Source: CAZJAD01 sp964543855
Lineage (GTDB): Bacteria; Electryoneota; RPQS01; DYHQ01
Reading direction: 5' to 3'
Length of the DNA: 52,304 bases
Assembly: GCA_964543855.1 (NCBI GenBank)
Contig: CAZJAD010000009.1
Coordinates: forward strand, 1-52,304
Positions 1 to 8,900 of the stretch are shown here, one piece after another (within the stretch, counting starts at the first letter, position 1; each line of letters starts with the position of its first letter). A program made the position numbers and the translations under genes. Under the pieces are notes generated by a model. It was not told where the DNA came from and made no database searches. It worked only from the letters and a program-made list of their open reading frames with translations.

Positions 1-39
1 GGTACAGCCCGCAGCATGGGAATCACTGTCGAAGGTTGA
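1..39 (+). CDS. rplK: Ribosomal protein L11, C-terminal end (partial)
   Basis: The first twelve codons read GTARSMGITVEG and then TGA. This is the conserved C-terminus of L11 (the E. coli protein ends in GTARSMGLVVED). L11 binds 23S rRNA at the GTPase-associated centre. The rest of the gene lies upstream of the window. Its position 82 bases before rplA matches the standard rplK-rplA pair, so the window opens inside the rplKAJL-rpoBC cluster. The fragment is short, but motif, frame, stop and neighbour all agree. Confidence 0.9.
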   Translation, partial: GTARSMGITVEG

Positions 40-121
40 AGCCTGTCGAGAATAGAAGGAAAACGGCATTCCGGGAGAACCTTAGAGTTCGCAAGCACCG
101 GTCATCACAGGAGAGAGAACC

Positions 122-814
122 GTGAAACGGTCGAAGAGATATGCTCAGAACAAGGCACTGGTGGATCGATCCAAGGAGTATGCGCTGGAAGAAGCCGTTG
201 ACCTTCTGAAAAAAGCCGGTAACGCCAAGTTCGATGAGACGGTTGAGTGTGTGGTCAAGCTGGGCGTGAATCCGAAGAAAGCGGATCAGGTGGTCCGAGG
301 AACCGTAGCACTTCCGTCCGGTACCGGACGCACGGTGAGAGTGTTGGTACTCACGAAGACCAAACAGGATGAAGCCAGAGAGGCTGGCGCTGACCATGTC
401 GGCGCAGAAGATTATATCGAAAAAATCAAAGAGGGCTGGCTCGATGTGGATGTCATCGTGGCCACGCCCGAAGTGATGCCGCAGGTCGGGCGCCTCGGCA
501 AGATACTGGGAGCTCGCGGTCTCATGCCGAATCCAAAGTCAGGCACGGTAACTCAGAATGTCGGTCAGTCTATCCGTGAAATCAAGGCGGGCCGGGTGGA
601 ATTCCGTGTGGACAAGGCGGGAATCGTTCATCTGGGATTGGGCAAGATGAGCTTCAGTGCGGATCAGATCAAGCGGAATGTCGAGGAGTTCCTTCGCATG
701 ATTGTCCGACTGCGACCGGCAACAGCGAAAGGCCAGTACATCCGCGGCATTTATCTCACATCAACAATGGGGCCGGGAATTCGTCTCGACCGCTCCGTTG
801 CGGAATTCAAGTAG
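122..814 (+). CDS. rplA: Ribosomal protein L1
   Basis: L1 forms the mobile L1 stalk of the 50S subunit and in many bacteria represses its own operon. The protein has 230 residues, usual for the family. It begins MKRSKRYAQ and contains the hallmark RGLMPNPKSGTVT near residues 136-148. The GTG start is chosen because AGGAGAG lies just upstream (108-114) and the length then matches the family. rplK ends 82 bases upstream and rplJ follows after an 86-base spacer that can fold. Confidence 0.97.
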   Translation: MKRSKRYAQNKALVDRSKEYALEEAVDLLKKAGNAKFDETVECVVKLGVNPKKADQVVRGTVALPSGTGRTVRVLVLTKTKQDEAREAGADHVGAEDYIEKIKEGWLDVDVIVATPEVMPQVGRLGKILGARGLMPNPKSGTVTQNVGQSIREIKAGRVEFRVDKAGIVHLGLGKMSFSADQIKRNVEEFLRMIVRLRPATAKGQYIRGIYLTSTMGPGIRLDRSVAEFK

Positions 815-855
815 TCTACAGATAGTCTGGGCGTATCCATAGAACCAAAGTACCT

Positions 856-890
856 GCGACGGCATGTGTTCTTCTCCCTCGTGCCATCGC
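856..890 (+). promoter_or_regulatory. Candidate L10 leader hairpin
   Basis: In the spacer before rplJ, GCGACGGCA (856-864) can pair with TGCCATCGC (882-890) with one mismatch, around a 17-base loop. In many bacteria the rplJ leader binds the L10-(L12)4 complex for autogenous control. The position fits that role, but I cannot identify the kink-turn consensus by eye, so the assignment is inferred. Confidence 0.35.
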
Positions 891-900
891 GCATCAAAGT

Positions 901-1467
901 GTGGAAGTCATGGAAACGGTAAAGAGAGGTCGAGCGGAGCCGAAACCGTCCAAGGTGGAAGCGGTCAAGAAGCTCGCAGAGCAATTGGAGCGAGCCAAGT
1001 CCATTTATGTGACCGATTTCACCGGCCTGGATGTTGAGCTCATGACCAGACTGCGTCGGGAGTTCCGCGAGGCACAGGCTGAATATATTGTCGGCAAAAA
1101 GACCCTGACTCGGATGGCCCTGAAAGATGCGGGCCACGAGGAGCTTGTCGAGATTCTCGAGGGATCCGTGGGTCTTGCTCTCGGCTATGGTGATCCCGCT
1201 GACCCCGCGCGCATCATCAGCAAGTTTGCCAAAGAGACAGAGAAGCTGCCTGTCCGAGGTGGCGTGTTTGAAGACCGGCGGATCAAGCCCGAAGATCTGG
1301 ATGTCATTCGGAGTCTGCCGACCCGCCGGGAAGCGTTGGCACTGGTCGTGGGGGTCATCAATGCCCCTGTGCAGAGTTTCGCCGGCGTTATAGCCGGCAT
1401 CCTTCAGAATTTCCTTGGCGTACTGGACGCCATTATCGAGAAGAAAAAGGCCGCCGAGAGCGGATAG
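901..1467 (+). CDS. rplJ: Ribosomal protein L10
   Basis: L10 anchors the L7/L12 stalk to 23S rRNA with L11. The 188-residue protein has the typical N-terminal rRNA-binding domain (IYVTDFTGLDVELMTRLRR, then YIVGKKTLTRMAL). It also has a C-terminal helix (SFAGVIAGILQNFLGVLDAI) of the kind that binds L12 dimers. It is slightly longer than E. coli L10 (165) because of a charged N-terminus. The start is uncertain: GTG at 901 and ATG at 910 are in frame and neither has a strong SD, as is common for leader-controlled rplJ genes. rplL follows after 110 bases. Confidence 0.95.
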   Translation: MEVMETVKRGRAEPKPSKVEAVKKLAEQLERAKSIYVTDFTGLDVELMTRLRREFREAQAEYIVGKKTLTRMALKDAGHEELVEILEGSVGLALGYGDPADPARIISKFAKETEKLPVRGGVFEDRRIKPEDLDVIRSLPTRREALALVVGVINAPVQSFAGVIAGILQNFLGVLDAIIEKKKAAESG

Positions 1468-1482
1468 AATGGTCCAGGCGGC

Positions 1483-1532
1483 GCGACCGAGAGCCGGATG
1501 GCGGCCGTTTTGGGGCGGGCGTTGTCGGTCGC
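1483..1532 (+). promoter_or_regulatory. Inverted repeat in the rplJ-rplL spacer
   Basis: GCGACCGA (1483-1490) is perfectly complementary to TCGGTCGC (1525-1532), with 34 G-rich bases between. An RNA stem here would lie upstream of the rplL ribosome-binding site. A role in adjusting L12 output (four or more copies per ribosome) or RNA processing is a guess. Confidence 0.35.
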
Positions 1533-1577
1533 AGATTCAACTTTTAAAAAGTGCCCCCGAAATACCCGGAGGAAGAA

Positions 1578-1952
1578 GTGCAACAGATTATTGAAGCCAT
1601 CGAGAAGATGAGCGTCATGGAACTCGTCGAACTGAAGAAGGCTTTAGAGGAGAAGTTCGATGTGAAAGCCGCGGCACCTGTGATGATGGGAGCGATGCCT
1701 GGCGCAGGAGCCCCGGCCGCAGATGCCAAGGCTGAGGAACAGACGGAATTCACCGTCGTTCTGGTATCGGCAGGGCCAAAGAAGATCCAAGTGATCAAGG
1801 TGGTTCGCGAGCTGACCAGCCTGGGCCTGAAAGAGGCGAAGGACCTCGTCGACGGGGCTCCGAAGCCCGTGAAGGAGAATGTGTCCAAGGAAGAGGCCGA
1901 GAAAGTCAAGGCCAAACTGGAAGAACATGGAGCGACGGTGGAATTGAAGTAG
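1578..1952 (+). CDS. rplL: Ribosomal protein L7/L12
   Basis: L7/L12 is the multicopy stalk protein that recruits translational GTPases. The N-terminal dimerisation segment (IIEAIEKMSVMELVELKKALEEKF) is followed by an Ala/Gly/Pro/Met-rich hinge (about residues 29-52). The C-terminal factor-binding domain carries KVVRELTSLGLKEAKDLVDG. The GTG at 1578 is preferred to the in-frame GTG at 1551 because GGAGG (1568-1572) sits five bases before it and the resulting 124 residues match the family. It is separated from rpoB by a structured 179-base spacer. Confidence 0.96.
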   Translation: MQQIIEAIEKMSVMELVELKKALEEKFDVKAAAPVMMGAMPGAGAPAADAKAEEQTEFTVVLVSAGPKKIQVIKVVRELTSLGLKEAKDLVDGAPKPVKENVSKEEAEKVKAKLEEHGATVELK

Positions 1953-2006
1953 AGTTGGTGCCATGCCGTGCGCTCATTTCCCATTTTCGGAAGAACCGGG
2001 GATTTG

Positions 2007-2104
2007 GATTGCCGGATCCGGTCATTTGGATCTGGCAATCTTGCGTTTAACAAAGGGCTGGTCGTCGGTGGAAACTCACCGACCGGAGGGACTGTTTCCA
2101 GTCC
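2007..2104 (+). promoter_or_regulatory. Three consecutive hairpins between rplL and rpoB
   Basis: Stem 1 is a 13-bp helix with one G-U pair (2007-2019 with 2028-2040, 8-base loop). Stem 2 is GTCGGTG (2064-2070) with CACCGAC (2077-2083). Stem 3 is GGACTG (2089-2094) with CAGTCC (2099-2104) around TTTC. None is followed by a proper U-tract. In E. coli this spacer holds a partial attenuator and an RNase III site that separate ribosomal-protein output from RNA-polymerase output. A similar job is likely here by position, but the elements are not homologous as far as I can see. Confidence 0.55.
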
Positions 2105-2131
2105 GGGTTGTTCAATGCTTAGGAGTCTACC

Positions 2132-5100
2132 TTGCGTGACAATCGGAAAACGATTCAACGCATTTCCTTCTCCAAGATCGCGGAAGTCTTGGAGATTCCC
2201 GACTTGCTCGATGTCCAGCTGAAGAGCTTCGACGATTTCCTGCAAACAGAACTTCCCCCGAACAAACGGGATTTAAAGGGGCTGCAGGCGGTGTTCGTCA
2301 ATATCTTTCCGATCATTGACAACCGCGAGGAGCACATCCTCGAGTTCGTCGAATACCATGTGGAAGCCCCGAAATACGGTGAAGATGAGTGCCGTCAACG
2401 GGGAGTGACTTTCTGCGCTGCCTTAAAAGCGAAACTGAGACTTTCGTCGCGCGAGAGAGTCGGTGATGGTGTGGGATTCGATAATACGATCGAGACCGAT
2501 GTCTATCTGGGAAACCTGCCGTTGATGACGACCTCAGGTACATTCATTATCAACGGTGCGGAACGAGTGATCGTCTCTCAGCTCCACCGCAGCCCGGGCG
2601 TCTTTTTCGGCGAGGATGTGCACCCCAATGGCAAGAAGATCTACTCGGCGCGCATTATTCCCTTCCGCGGTTCGTGGATCGAATTCACCACCGACATCAA
2701 CGATGTACTCTATGTGTATATCGACCGTCGGAAGAAATTCCCGGCCACAACACTCCTGCGAGCCATGGGCTATGCCAGAGACTTGGACATCCTGCGTGTC
2801 TTCGATCTCGTTGACGAGGTGAACTTGGGACGAAAGGACGTCCAGCGGGAATTCGGGCGCCAGCTTGCAAGTGATGTCGTCGATGAGGAAACGGGAGAAG
2901 TCCTCCTCGCGAGGGGAACAGAGCTGACCGAGGAGAATGTGAATGCCTTGCTCGAGGCGAAGGTTCGCACGGTGGAGGTCGTCCGCCTCCGCAAGCGGGA
3001 TGTGGCTTATGATATTATCCAAAATACATTGGGACGGGACAAGGCAAAGAACCCGGAAGCCGCGGTCGAGGCGATTTACCGGGAGCTTCGCAACGGCGAA
3101 CCTCCGGATGTGGATACCGCCCGCAAGTTCCTCCATCGCCTCTTCTTTGACGAGAAGCGTTATGATTTGGGCACGGTGGGCCGCTACCGCATCAACAACA
3201 AGCTGCAGCTTGATGTGCCCCGAATGGTCACCGTGTTGACCGAAAAAGACATCATCGCCATACTGAAGCACGTGCTCAAGCTGCGTTCCGGCAAGGAAAT
3301 GACGGACGACATCGATCACCTGGGCAACCGGCGCATCCGTACCGTGGGTGAACAGCTCTCCAATCAGTTCAGCGTTGCCCTGTCCCGAATGGCCCGTACA
3401 ATCAAGGAGCGTATGAATCTGCGTGACGCCGAACAGGTCACGCCGCAGGATCTCGTGAATGTGCGCACGATTACCTCAGTGATCAATACCTTTTTCGGGA
3501 CGAACCAGCTTTCTCAGTTCTTGGATCAGGTGAACCCGCTGACCGATCTGACGCACAAACGCCGCTTATCGGCACTGGGACCCGGGGGACTCACGCGAGA
3601 GAGAGCGGGTTTCGAAGTGCGAGATGTTCACTATACCCATTACGGTCGCCTGTGCCCGATCGAGACACCCGAAGGCCCCAATATCGGCTTGATTTCATCT
3701 CTGTGTACCTACGCCAAGATCAATCACCTTGGCTTCGTGGAAACACCTTATCGCATGGTGAAGAACGGCCGGGTGACGCGACAGATTCGATACCTGTCCG
3801 CCGATGATGAGGATCGCGTGGTCATCGCGCAAGCGAATGCACCCCTGAACACACGCGGAGAATTCCTCAGGGATCGAGTCAAGTGCCGCATCAAGGGGGA
3901 TTTTCCGGTCAAGAGCCCGTCGGACATCCATTGCATGGATGTCTCGCCTTCCCAGATAGTCTCGGTGGCGGCTGCTCTGATCCCTTTCCTCGAACATGAC
4001 GACGCAAACCGTGCCCTCATGGGATCAAATATGCAGCGACAGGCCGTGCCGCTTCTGCTTCCCCGGGCGCCGTATGTTGGCACCGGCGTTGAGGGGAAAG
4101 CGGCCGTAGATTCCCGTGCCCTCTTGATTGCCTCTGACGATGGTGTCATAGAATATGTGGATTCGGACCGTATTGTGCTGCGCACGAAGGTAAAGCCGGG
4201 AGGCAACGGCAAAGTGAAGGGGAAGGCGGGTTCCACTGGGCTCACATCTTTCCGACTGAAGAAATTCGTTCGTACAAATCAAGACACCTGTGTCAATCAG
4301 CGTCCCATCGTCTCGGAAGGAGAGCAGGTCAAACGGGGTCAGGTGTTGGCCGACGGATGCGCCACGGAGCGAGGCGAGCTCGCTCTGGGTCGCAATGTGC
4401 TGGTCGCATTCATGCCGTGGCATGGATACAATTTCGAGGATTCCATCATTGTCAGTGAACGAGTCGTCTACGATGATGTCTTCACCTCGATTCACATCGA
4501 GGAGCTGGAACTTCAGGTGCGGGAGACGAAGCGCGGCGATGAGGAATTGACCTGTGAAATCCCCAATGTCTCCGAGGATGCGATCAAAGATCTCGACGAG
4601 AATGGCATTATTCGGATCGGAGCGATTGTTCGGCCCGGCGATATCCTGGTCGGCAAGGTAACACCGAAGGGTGAAACGGACCTGACTCCGGAAGACAAAC
4701 TGTTGCGAGCCATTTTCGGAGACAAGGCGGGGGATGTCAAAGACGCGTCACTTCGTGCGCACACCGGCATGTACGGTATCGTGATTGGCACGAAACTCTT
4801 CTCCCGCAAGAAAAAGGATCCCAAGACCAGGCGCGAAGACAAGCGTGCCGTCGACGACTTGGAAGAGAAATTCCGGAAGGCACATCTGGCTCTCCGGAGG
4901 ACATTGGCTGAAGAACTGCACACGATTCTCAAGGGACGCAAGGCCGCTGAAATACGCAACCGCAATCTGACACACATCCTGATTCCCGAGGGCACTCTCT
5001 TCACGGAGGCGCTTCTGAAGGAGCTCAATCCTGATGAGGTGGAGAGTGGCTATCGGTGGACCGACGATGACGCCACGAACGAAATGATTGCTCAGGCGTT

Positions 5101-5920
5101 CGAGAAATATGAGGATCGTCTCTTCCAGCTCCAGACGGAGGCCAAGAACGAGAAGTATCGTATCCAGGTGGGCGACGAATTGCCTTCCGGGATTGTGCAG
5201 TTGGCCAAGGTCTATGTGGCTCAGAAGCGGAAGCTGTCTGTCGGTGACAAAATGGCCGGCCGTCACGGGAACAAAGGCGTCGTCGGTCGCATCGTGCCCA
5301 TTGAAGACATGCCCTTCATGGCCGATGGCACGCCGATCGACATCATCCTGAACCCGCTGGGAGTGCCCTCGCGAATGAATCTGGGGCAGATCTTCGAAAC
5401 GACTCTGGGATGGGTGGCCCATCAGCTGGGGATTTACTTCTCAACACCGGTTTTTGACGGTGCGACATTGGAGGACATCGGGCAATGGCTGGACAAGGCA
5501 GGCTTGCCGTCGAATGGGAAAACGGTTCTCTATGACGGCCGCACAGGTGAGTCCTTCGACCAGGAGGTCACGGTGGGTTACATCTATATGATGAAACTCT
5601 CTCACCTCGTGGACGACAAAATTCATGCTCGCTCCATCGGCCCCTATAGCTTGATCACTCAACAGCCGCTCGGTGGCAAGGCCCAGTTTGGAGGCCAGCG
5701 GTTCGGGGAAATGGAGGTATGGGCGCTGGAGGCCTACGGCGCCGCTAATATCCTTCAGGAAATCCTGACCGTCAAGTCCGATGATGTCAATGGTCGGGCC
5801 CGCACCTATGAGGCCATCGTCAAAGGAGACAATCTACCGGTTCCCGGAATTCCGGAATCGTTCAATGTTCTCATCAATGAACTGCGTGGCTTGGGCTTGG
5901 ATGTTCAGCTTGAAGAATAA
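2132..5920 (+). CDS. rpoB: RNA polymerase beta subunit
   Basis: This is the beta subunit of core RNA polymerase, 1262 residues (E. coli 1342; shorter lineage-specific insertions). The rifampicin-pocket segment begins QLSQFLDQ at residues 459-466. D465, H475 and S480, the equivalents of E. coli D516, H526 and S531, are wild type, while the E. coli N518 position is Val (V467). GDKMAGRHGNKG starts at residue 1038. Translation starts at TTG: AGGAG (2121-2125) lies six bases upstream and the protein then begins LRDNRKTIQRISF, a normal beta N-terminus. rpoC follows after 45 bases. Confidence 0.98.
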   Translation: MRDNRKTIQRISFSKIAEVLEIPDLLDVQLKSFDDFLQTELPPNKRDLKGLQAVFVNIFPIIDNREEHILEFVEYHVEAPKYGEDECRQRGVTFCAALKAKLRLSSRERVGDGVGFDNTIETDVYLGNLPLMTTSGTFIINGAERVIVSQLHRSPGVFFGEDVHPNGKKIYSARIIPFRGSWIEFTTDINDVLYVYIDRRKKFPATTLLRAMGYARDLDILRVFDLVDEVNLGRKDVQREFGRQLASDVVDEETGEVLLARGTELTEENVNALLEAKVRTVEVVRLRKRDVAYDIIQNTLGRDKAKNPEAAVEAIYRELRNGEPPDVDTARKFLHRLFFDEKRYDLGTVGRYRINNKLQLDVPRMVTVLTEKDIIAILKHVLKLRSGKEMTDDIDHLGNRRIRTVGEQLSNQFSVALSRMARTIKERMNLRDAEQVTPQDLVNVRTITSVINTFFGTNQLSQFLDQVNPLTDLTHKRRLSALGPGGLTRERAGFEVRDVHYTHYGRLCPIETPEGPNIGLISSLCTYAKINHLGFVETPYRMVKNGRVTRQIRYLSADDEDRVVIAQANAPLNTRGEFLRDRVKCRIKGDFPVKSPSDIHCMDVSPSQIVSVAAALIPFLEHDDANRALMGSNMQRQAVPLLLPRAPYVGTGVEGKAAVDSRALLIASDDGVIEYVDSDRIVLRTKVKPGGNGKVKGKAGSTGLTSFRLKKFVRTNQDTCVNQRPIVSEGEQVKRGQVLADGCATERGELALGRNVLVAFMPWHGYNFEDSIIVSERVVYDDVFTSIHIEELELQVRETKRGDEELTCEIPNVSEDAIKDLDENGIIRIGAIVRPGDILVGKVTPKGETDLTPEDKLLRAIFGDKAGDVKDASLRAHTGMYGIVIGTKLFSRKKKDPKTRREDKRAVDDLEEKFRKAHLALRRTLAEELHTILKGRKAAEIRNRNLTHILIPEGTLFTEALLKELNPDEVESGYRWTDDDATNEMIAQAFEKYEDRLFQLQTEAKNEKYRIQVGDELPSGIVQLAKVYVAQKRKLSVGDKMAGRHGNKGVVGRIVPIEDMPFMADGTPIDIILNPLGVPSRMNLGQIFETTLGWVAHQLGIYFSTPVFDGATLEDIGQWLDKAGLPSNGKTVLYDGRTGESFDQEVTVGYIYMMKLSHLVDDKIHARSIGPYSLITQQPLGGKAQFGGQRFGEMEVWALEAYGAANILQEILTVKSDDVNGRARTYEAIVKGDNLPVPGIPESFNVLINELRGLGLDVQLEE

Positions 5921-5965
5921 ATCGATCAGCTCGATGCTTTCCCCTTTATGTGAGGAGACAAGGAG

Positions 5966-8900
5966 ATGACAGCATTTGCGGCGCCGAAGTTGGAAGACAC
6001 TGGAGATTTCTCCAGGATCGCCATCAGTCTGGCTTCCCCCGACACAATTCTGAGCTGGTCGAAGGGGGAGGTGACAAAGCCGGAAACCATCAATTACCGC
6101 TCCTACAAGCCTGAAAAGGACGGCCTCTTCTGTGAGAAGATCTTCGGGCCGGTCAAGGATTGGGAATGCCATTGCGGGAAATACCGGGGCATTCGCTATA
6201 AAGGTATTGTCTGTGACCGTTGCGGTGTCGAGATCACCAAGAAGGATGTGCGCCGCCGTCGCATGGGTCATATCAGCCTGGCGGTCCCTGTGGTCCACAT
6301 TTGGTATTTCCGCAGTTTGCCTTCGAAAGTCTCGTATGTGCTGAATATGAGCACGAGGGATCTCGAGAAGGTGATCTACTACGAATTCTATGCGGTCATT
6401 CAGCCCGGAGCCTCGGGCCTGCGCCGCAAAGACCTTCTCTCGGAAGCGGAGTATCTGCGCATTCAAGAGGAGCTCGGGGATCAGGAGGCGTTGCCGGTGG
6501 ACGAGCGCTTCGTGGCGAAAATGGGTGGTGAGGCAATCCGCGATTTGCTCGCCAGTGAAGACATTCCGCAACTGTGCGCCGAGCTGCGGGCACAGATCCG
6601 GACGGAGACCTCCGTTCAGCGCAAGAACGACGCGATCAAGAAGCTGCGTGTTATCGAAGCGTTCAAGGACGACGGCAGTGGTCGCCTCAATCGTCCGGAG
6701 TGGATGGTGATGGCAGTGGTTCCCGTGGTTCCCCCAGACCTGCGGCCTCTGGTTCCGTTGGAGGGTGGCCGTTTTGCCACATCAGACCTGAATGACCTCT
6801 GCCGACGCGTCATCATCCGCAACAACCGACTCAAACGGCTCATCGAAATTCGTGCCCCGGAAGTGATCCTGCGAAATGAGAAGCGCATGTTGCAGGAAGC
6901 CGTGGACAGTCTTTTTGACAATGGCCGGAAATCCGTAGCAGTCCGTTCGGACGGCAATCGCCCCTTGAAATCGCTTTCGGACAATTTGAAGGGCAAGCAG
7001 GGCCGCTTCCGGCAGAATCTTCTGGGTAAGCGCGTCGATTACTCCGGACGCTCCGTGATCGTCGTTGGCCCGGAGCTCCGGCTTCATGAGTGCGGTCTGC
7101 CGAAGGATATGGCCGTTGAGCTCTTCAAGCCGTTTATCATTCGCAAACTGATCGAGTACGAACATACGAAGACAGTCAAATCTGCCAAGCGCTTGGTCGA
7201 GAAGAAAACCGACGAGGTTTGGGCAATCCTCGAGGAGATCAGTCAAGACCATCCTGTGCTCCTGAACCGCGCACCGACCCTCCACCGCTTGGGGATCCAG
7301 GCATTCCAGCCGCTACTCATTGAGGGGAAGGCTATTCGGCTCCATCCGCTGGTCTGCGCAGCCTTCAACGCCGACTTCGACGGTGACCAGATGGCGGTCC
7401 ATATTCCGCTGTCCTATGAGGCCCAGGTAGAGGCGCGGCTGCTCATGACGGCGGACCAGAACCTGCTTCATCCCGCCCACGGTCGCCCGATAGCGGTGCC
7501 GTCTCAAGATATGGTCCTTGGACTCTACTATCTGACGAAGCGGCGTCCCGGCGAGCCTTACGAATGGAAGTGCTTTGCCGACGCAAACGAAGTCATTGTG
7601 GCCTATAATGACAAGAAGATTGGGCTGCAAACGCGAATTCGTGTGCGTATCGGAGATCGGCTGGTCGAGTCCACCGTCGGTCGCGTGATGTTCAACGAGA
7701 TTCTGCCGGAGGAGATCAAGGGTGAGCGCTTCTTCAATGAGATGCTCGCCAAACGACGCATCGAGGAGATTATCGATTACTGCATCCAGAAAGTCGGTAT
7801 GGCCAAGACCGCGCAGTTCTTGGACCGCCTCAAAGAAATGGGATTCCTCTTGGCAACGTCCGGGGGAATTTCAGTAGGCCTGGATGATATCGAGATTCCG
7901 CCCGAAAAGGATGAACTCATCGGCAAGGCTCAACAGGATGTCGAGCGGATTCAACGGCAATATGAGGATGGAGTGATCACCGACGGCGAGCGATACAATA
8001 AGACCATCGATATCTGGACTCACACGACCACCGAAGTGGCCGAAATGATGTTTGCTCGCTTGCGCCAGTCTCGCGGCGGCTTCAACCCAATCTTCATGAT
8101 GGCGGACTCCGGGGCCCGCGGGTCCAAGGAACAGATCCGACAGTTGGCGGGCATGCGCGGTCTGATGGCCAAACCGCAGAAGTCCATGACCGGCCAGAAA
8201 GGCGAAATTATCGAATCGCCGATCACCGCGAATTTCAAAGAGGGCCTTTCGGTTCTCGAATACTTCATCTCCACTCACGGGGCCCGCAAGGGATTGGCAG
8301 ATACGGCTCTCAAGACGGCCGACGCCGGATACCTCACCCGCCGTCTCGTGGATGTGGCTCAGGATGTCATCGTTCGCGAGTACGACTGCAAGACCTTGCG
8401 CGGCATCTTTGTCGAAGCCATCAAAGAGGGAGAAGAGGTCACGGAACAGCTCTACGAGCGAATCCTCGGGCGGGTTTTGGCGGAGCCTGTGATTGACCCC
8501 GTGACCGGAGAGAAAATCCTCGATGCCAATACGCTCGTCGATGAGGCGAGTGCCGAGCTCATTGCGCGGGCCGGTGTGGAGCGTGTGAAGATTCGGTCCG
8601 TCCTGACCTGTGAGACACCCAATGGAGTGTGCGCGATGTGCTATGGGACGAACATGAGCTCAGGTGGCCTGATCGACTTGGGGGAAGCCGTCGGAGTCAT
8701 CGCCGCTCAGTCCATTGGCGAGCCGGGCACGCAGCTGACTCTCCGCACATTCCACATTGGAGGGACGGCCGCACGCATTGCTGCGGAGTCCAGAGTGGAG
8801 ACTCGGGCAGATGGGCGAACCGAATTCGAAAATGTGGAGTACATCCGCCAGGAAGACGGGAATCTGGTCTGCGCGCGACGGAACGGCATTGTTAAGGTCG

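Noticed and set aside
1551..1577. Upstream GTG start of rplL
   Set aside because: No SD precedes it, while GTG 1578 has GGAGG at ideal spacing and gives the family length.
2534..3319. Long minus-strand open frame (261 codons) inside rpoB, and similar long antisense frames in rpoC, fusA and rplB
   Set aside because: These mirror highly conserved coding sequence on the other strand, have no family resemblance and no SD, and arise from codon bias at moderately high GC.
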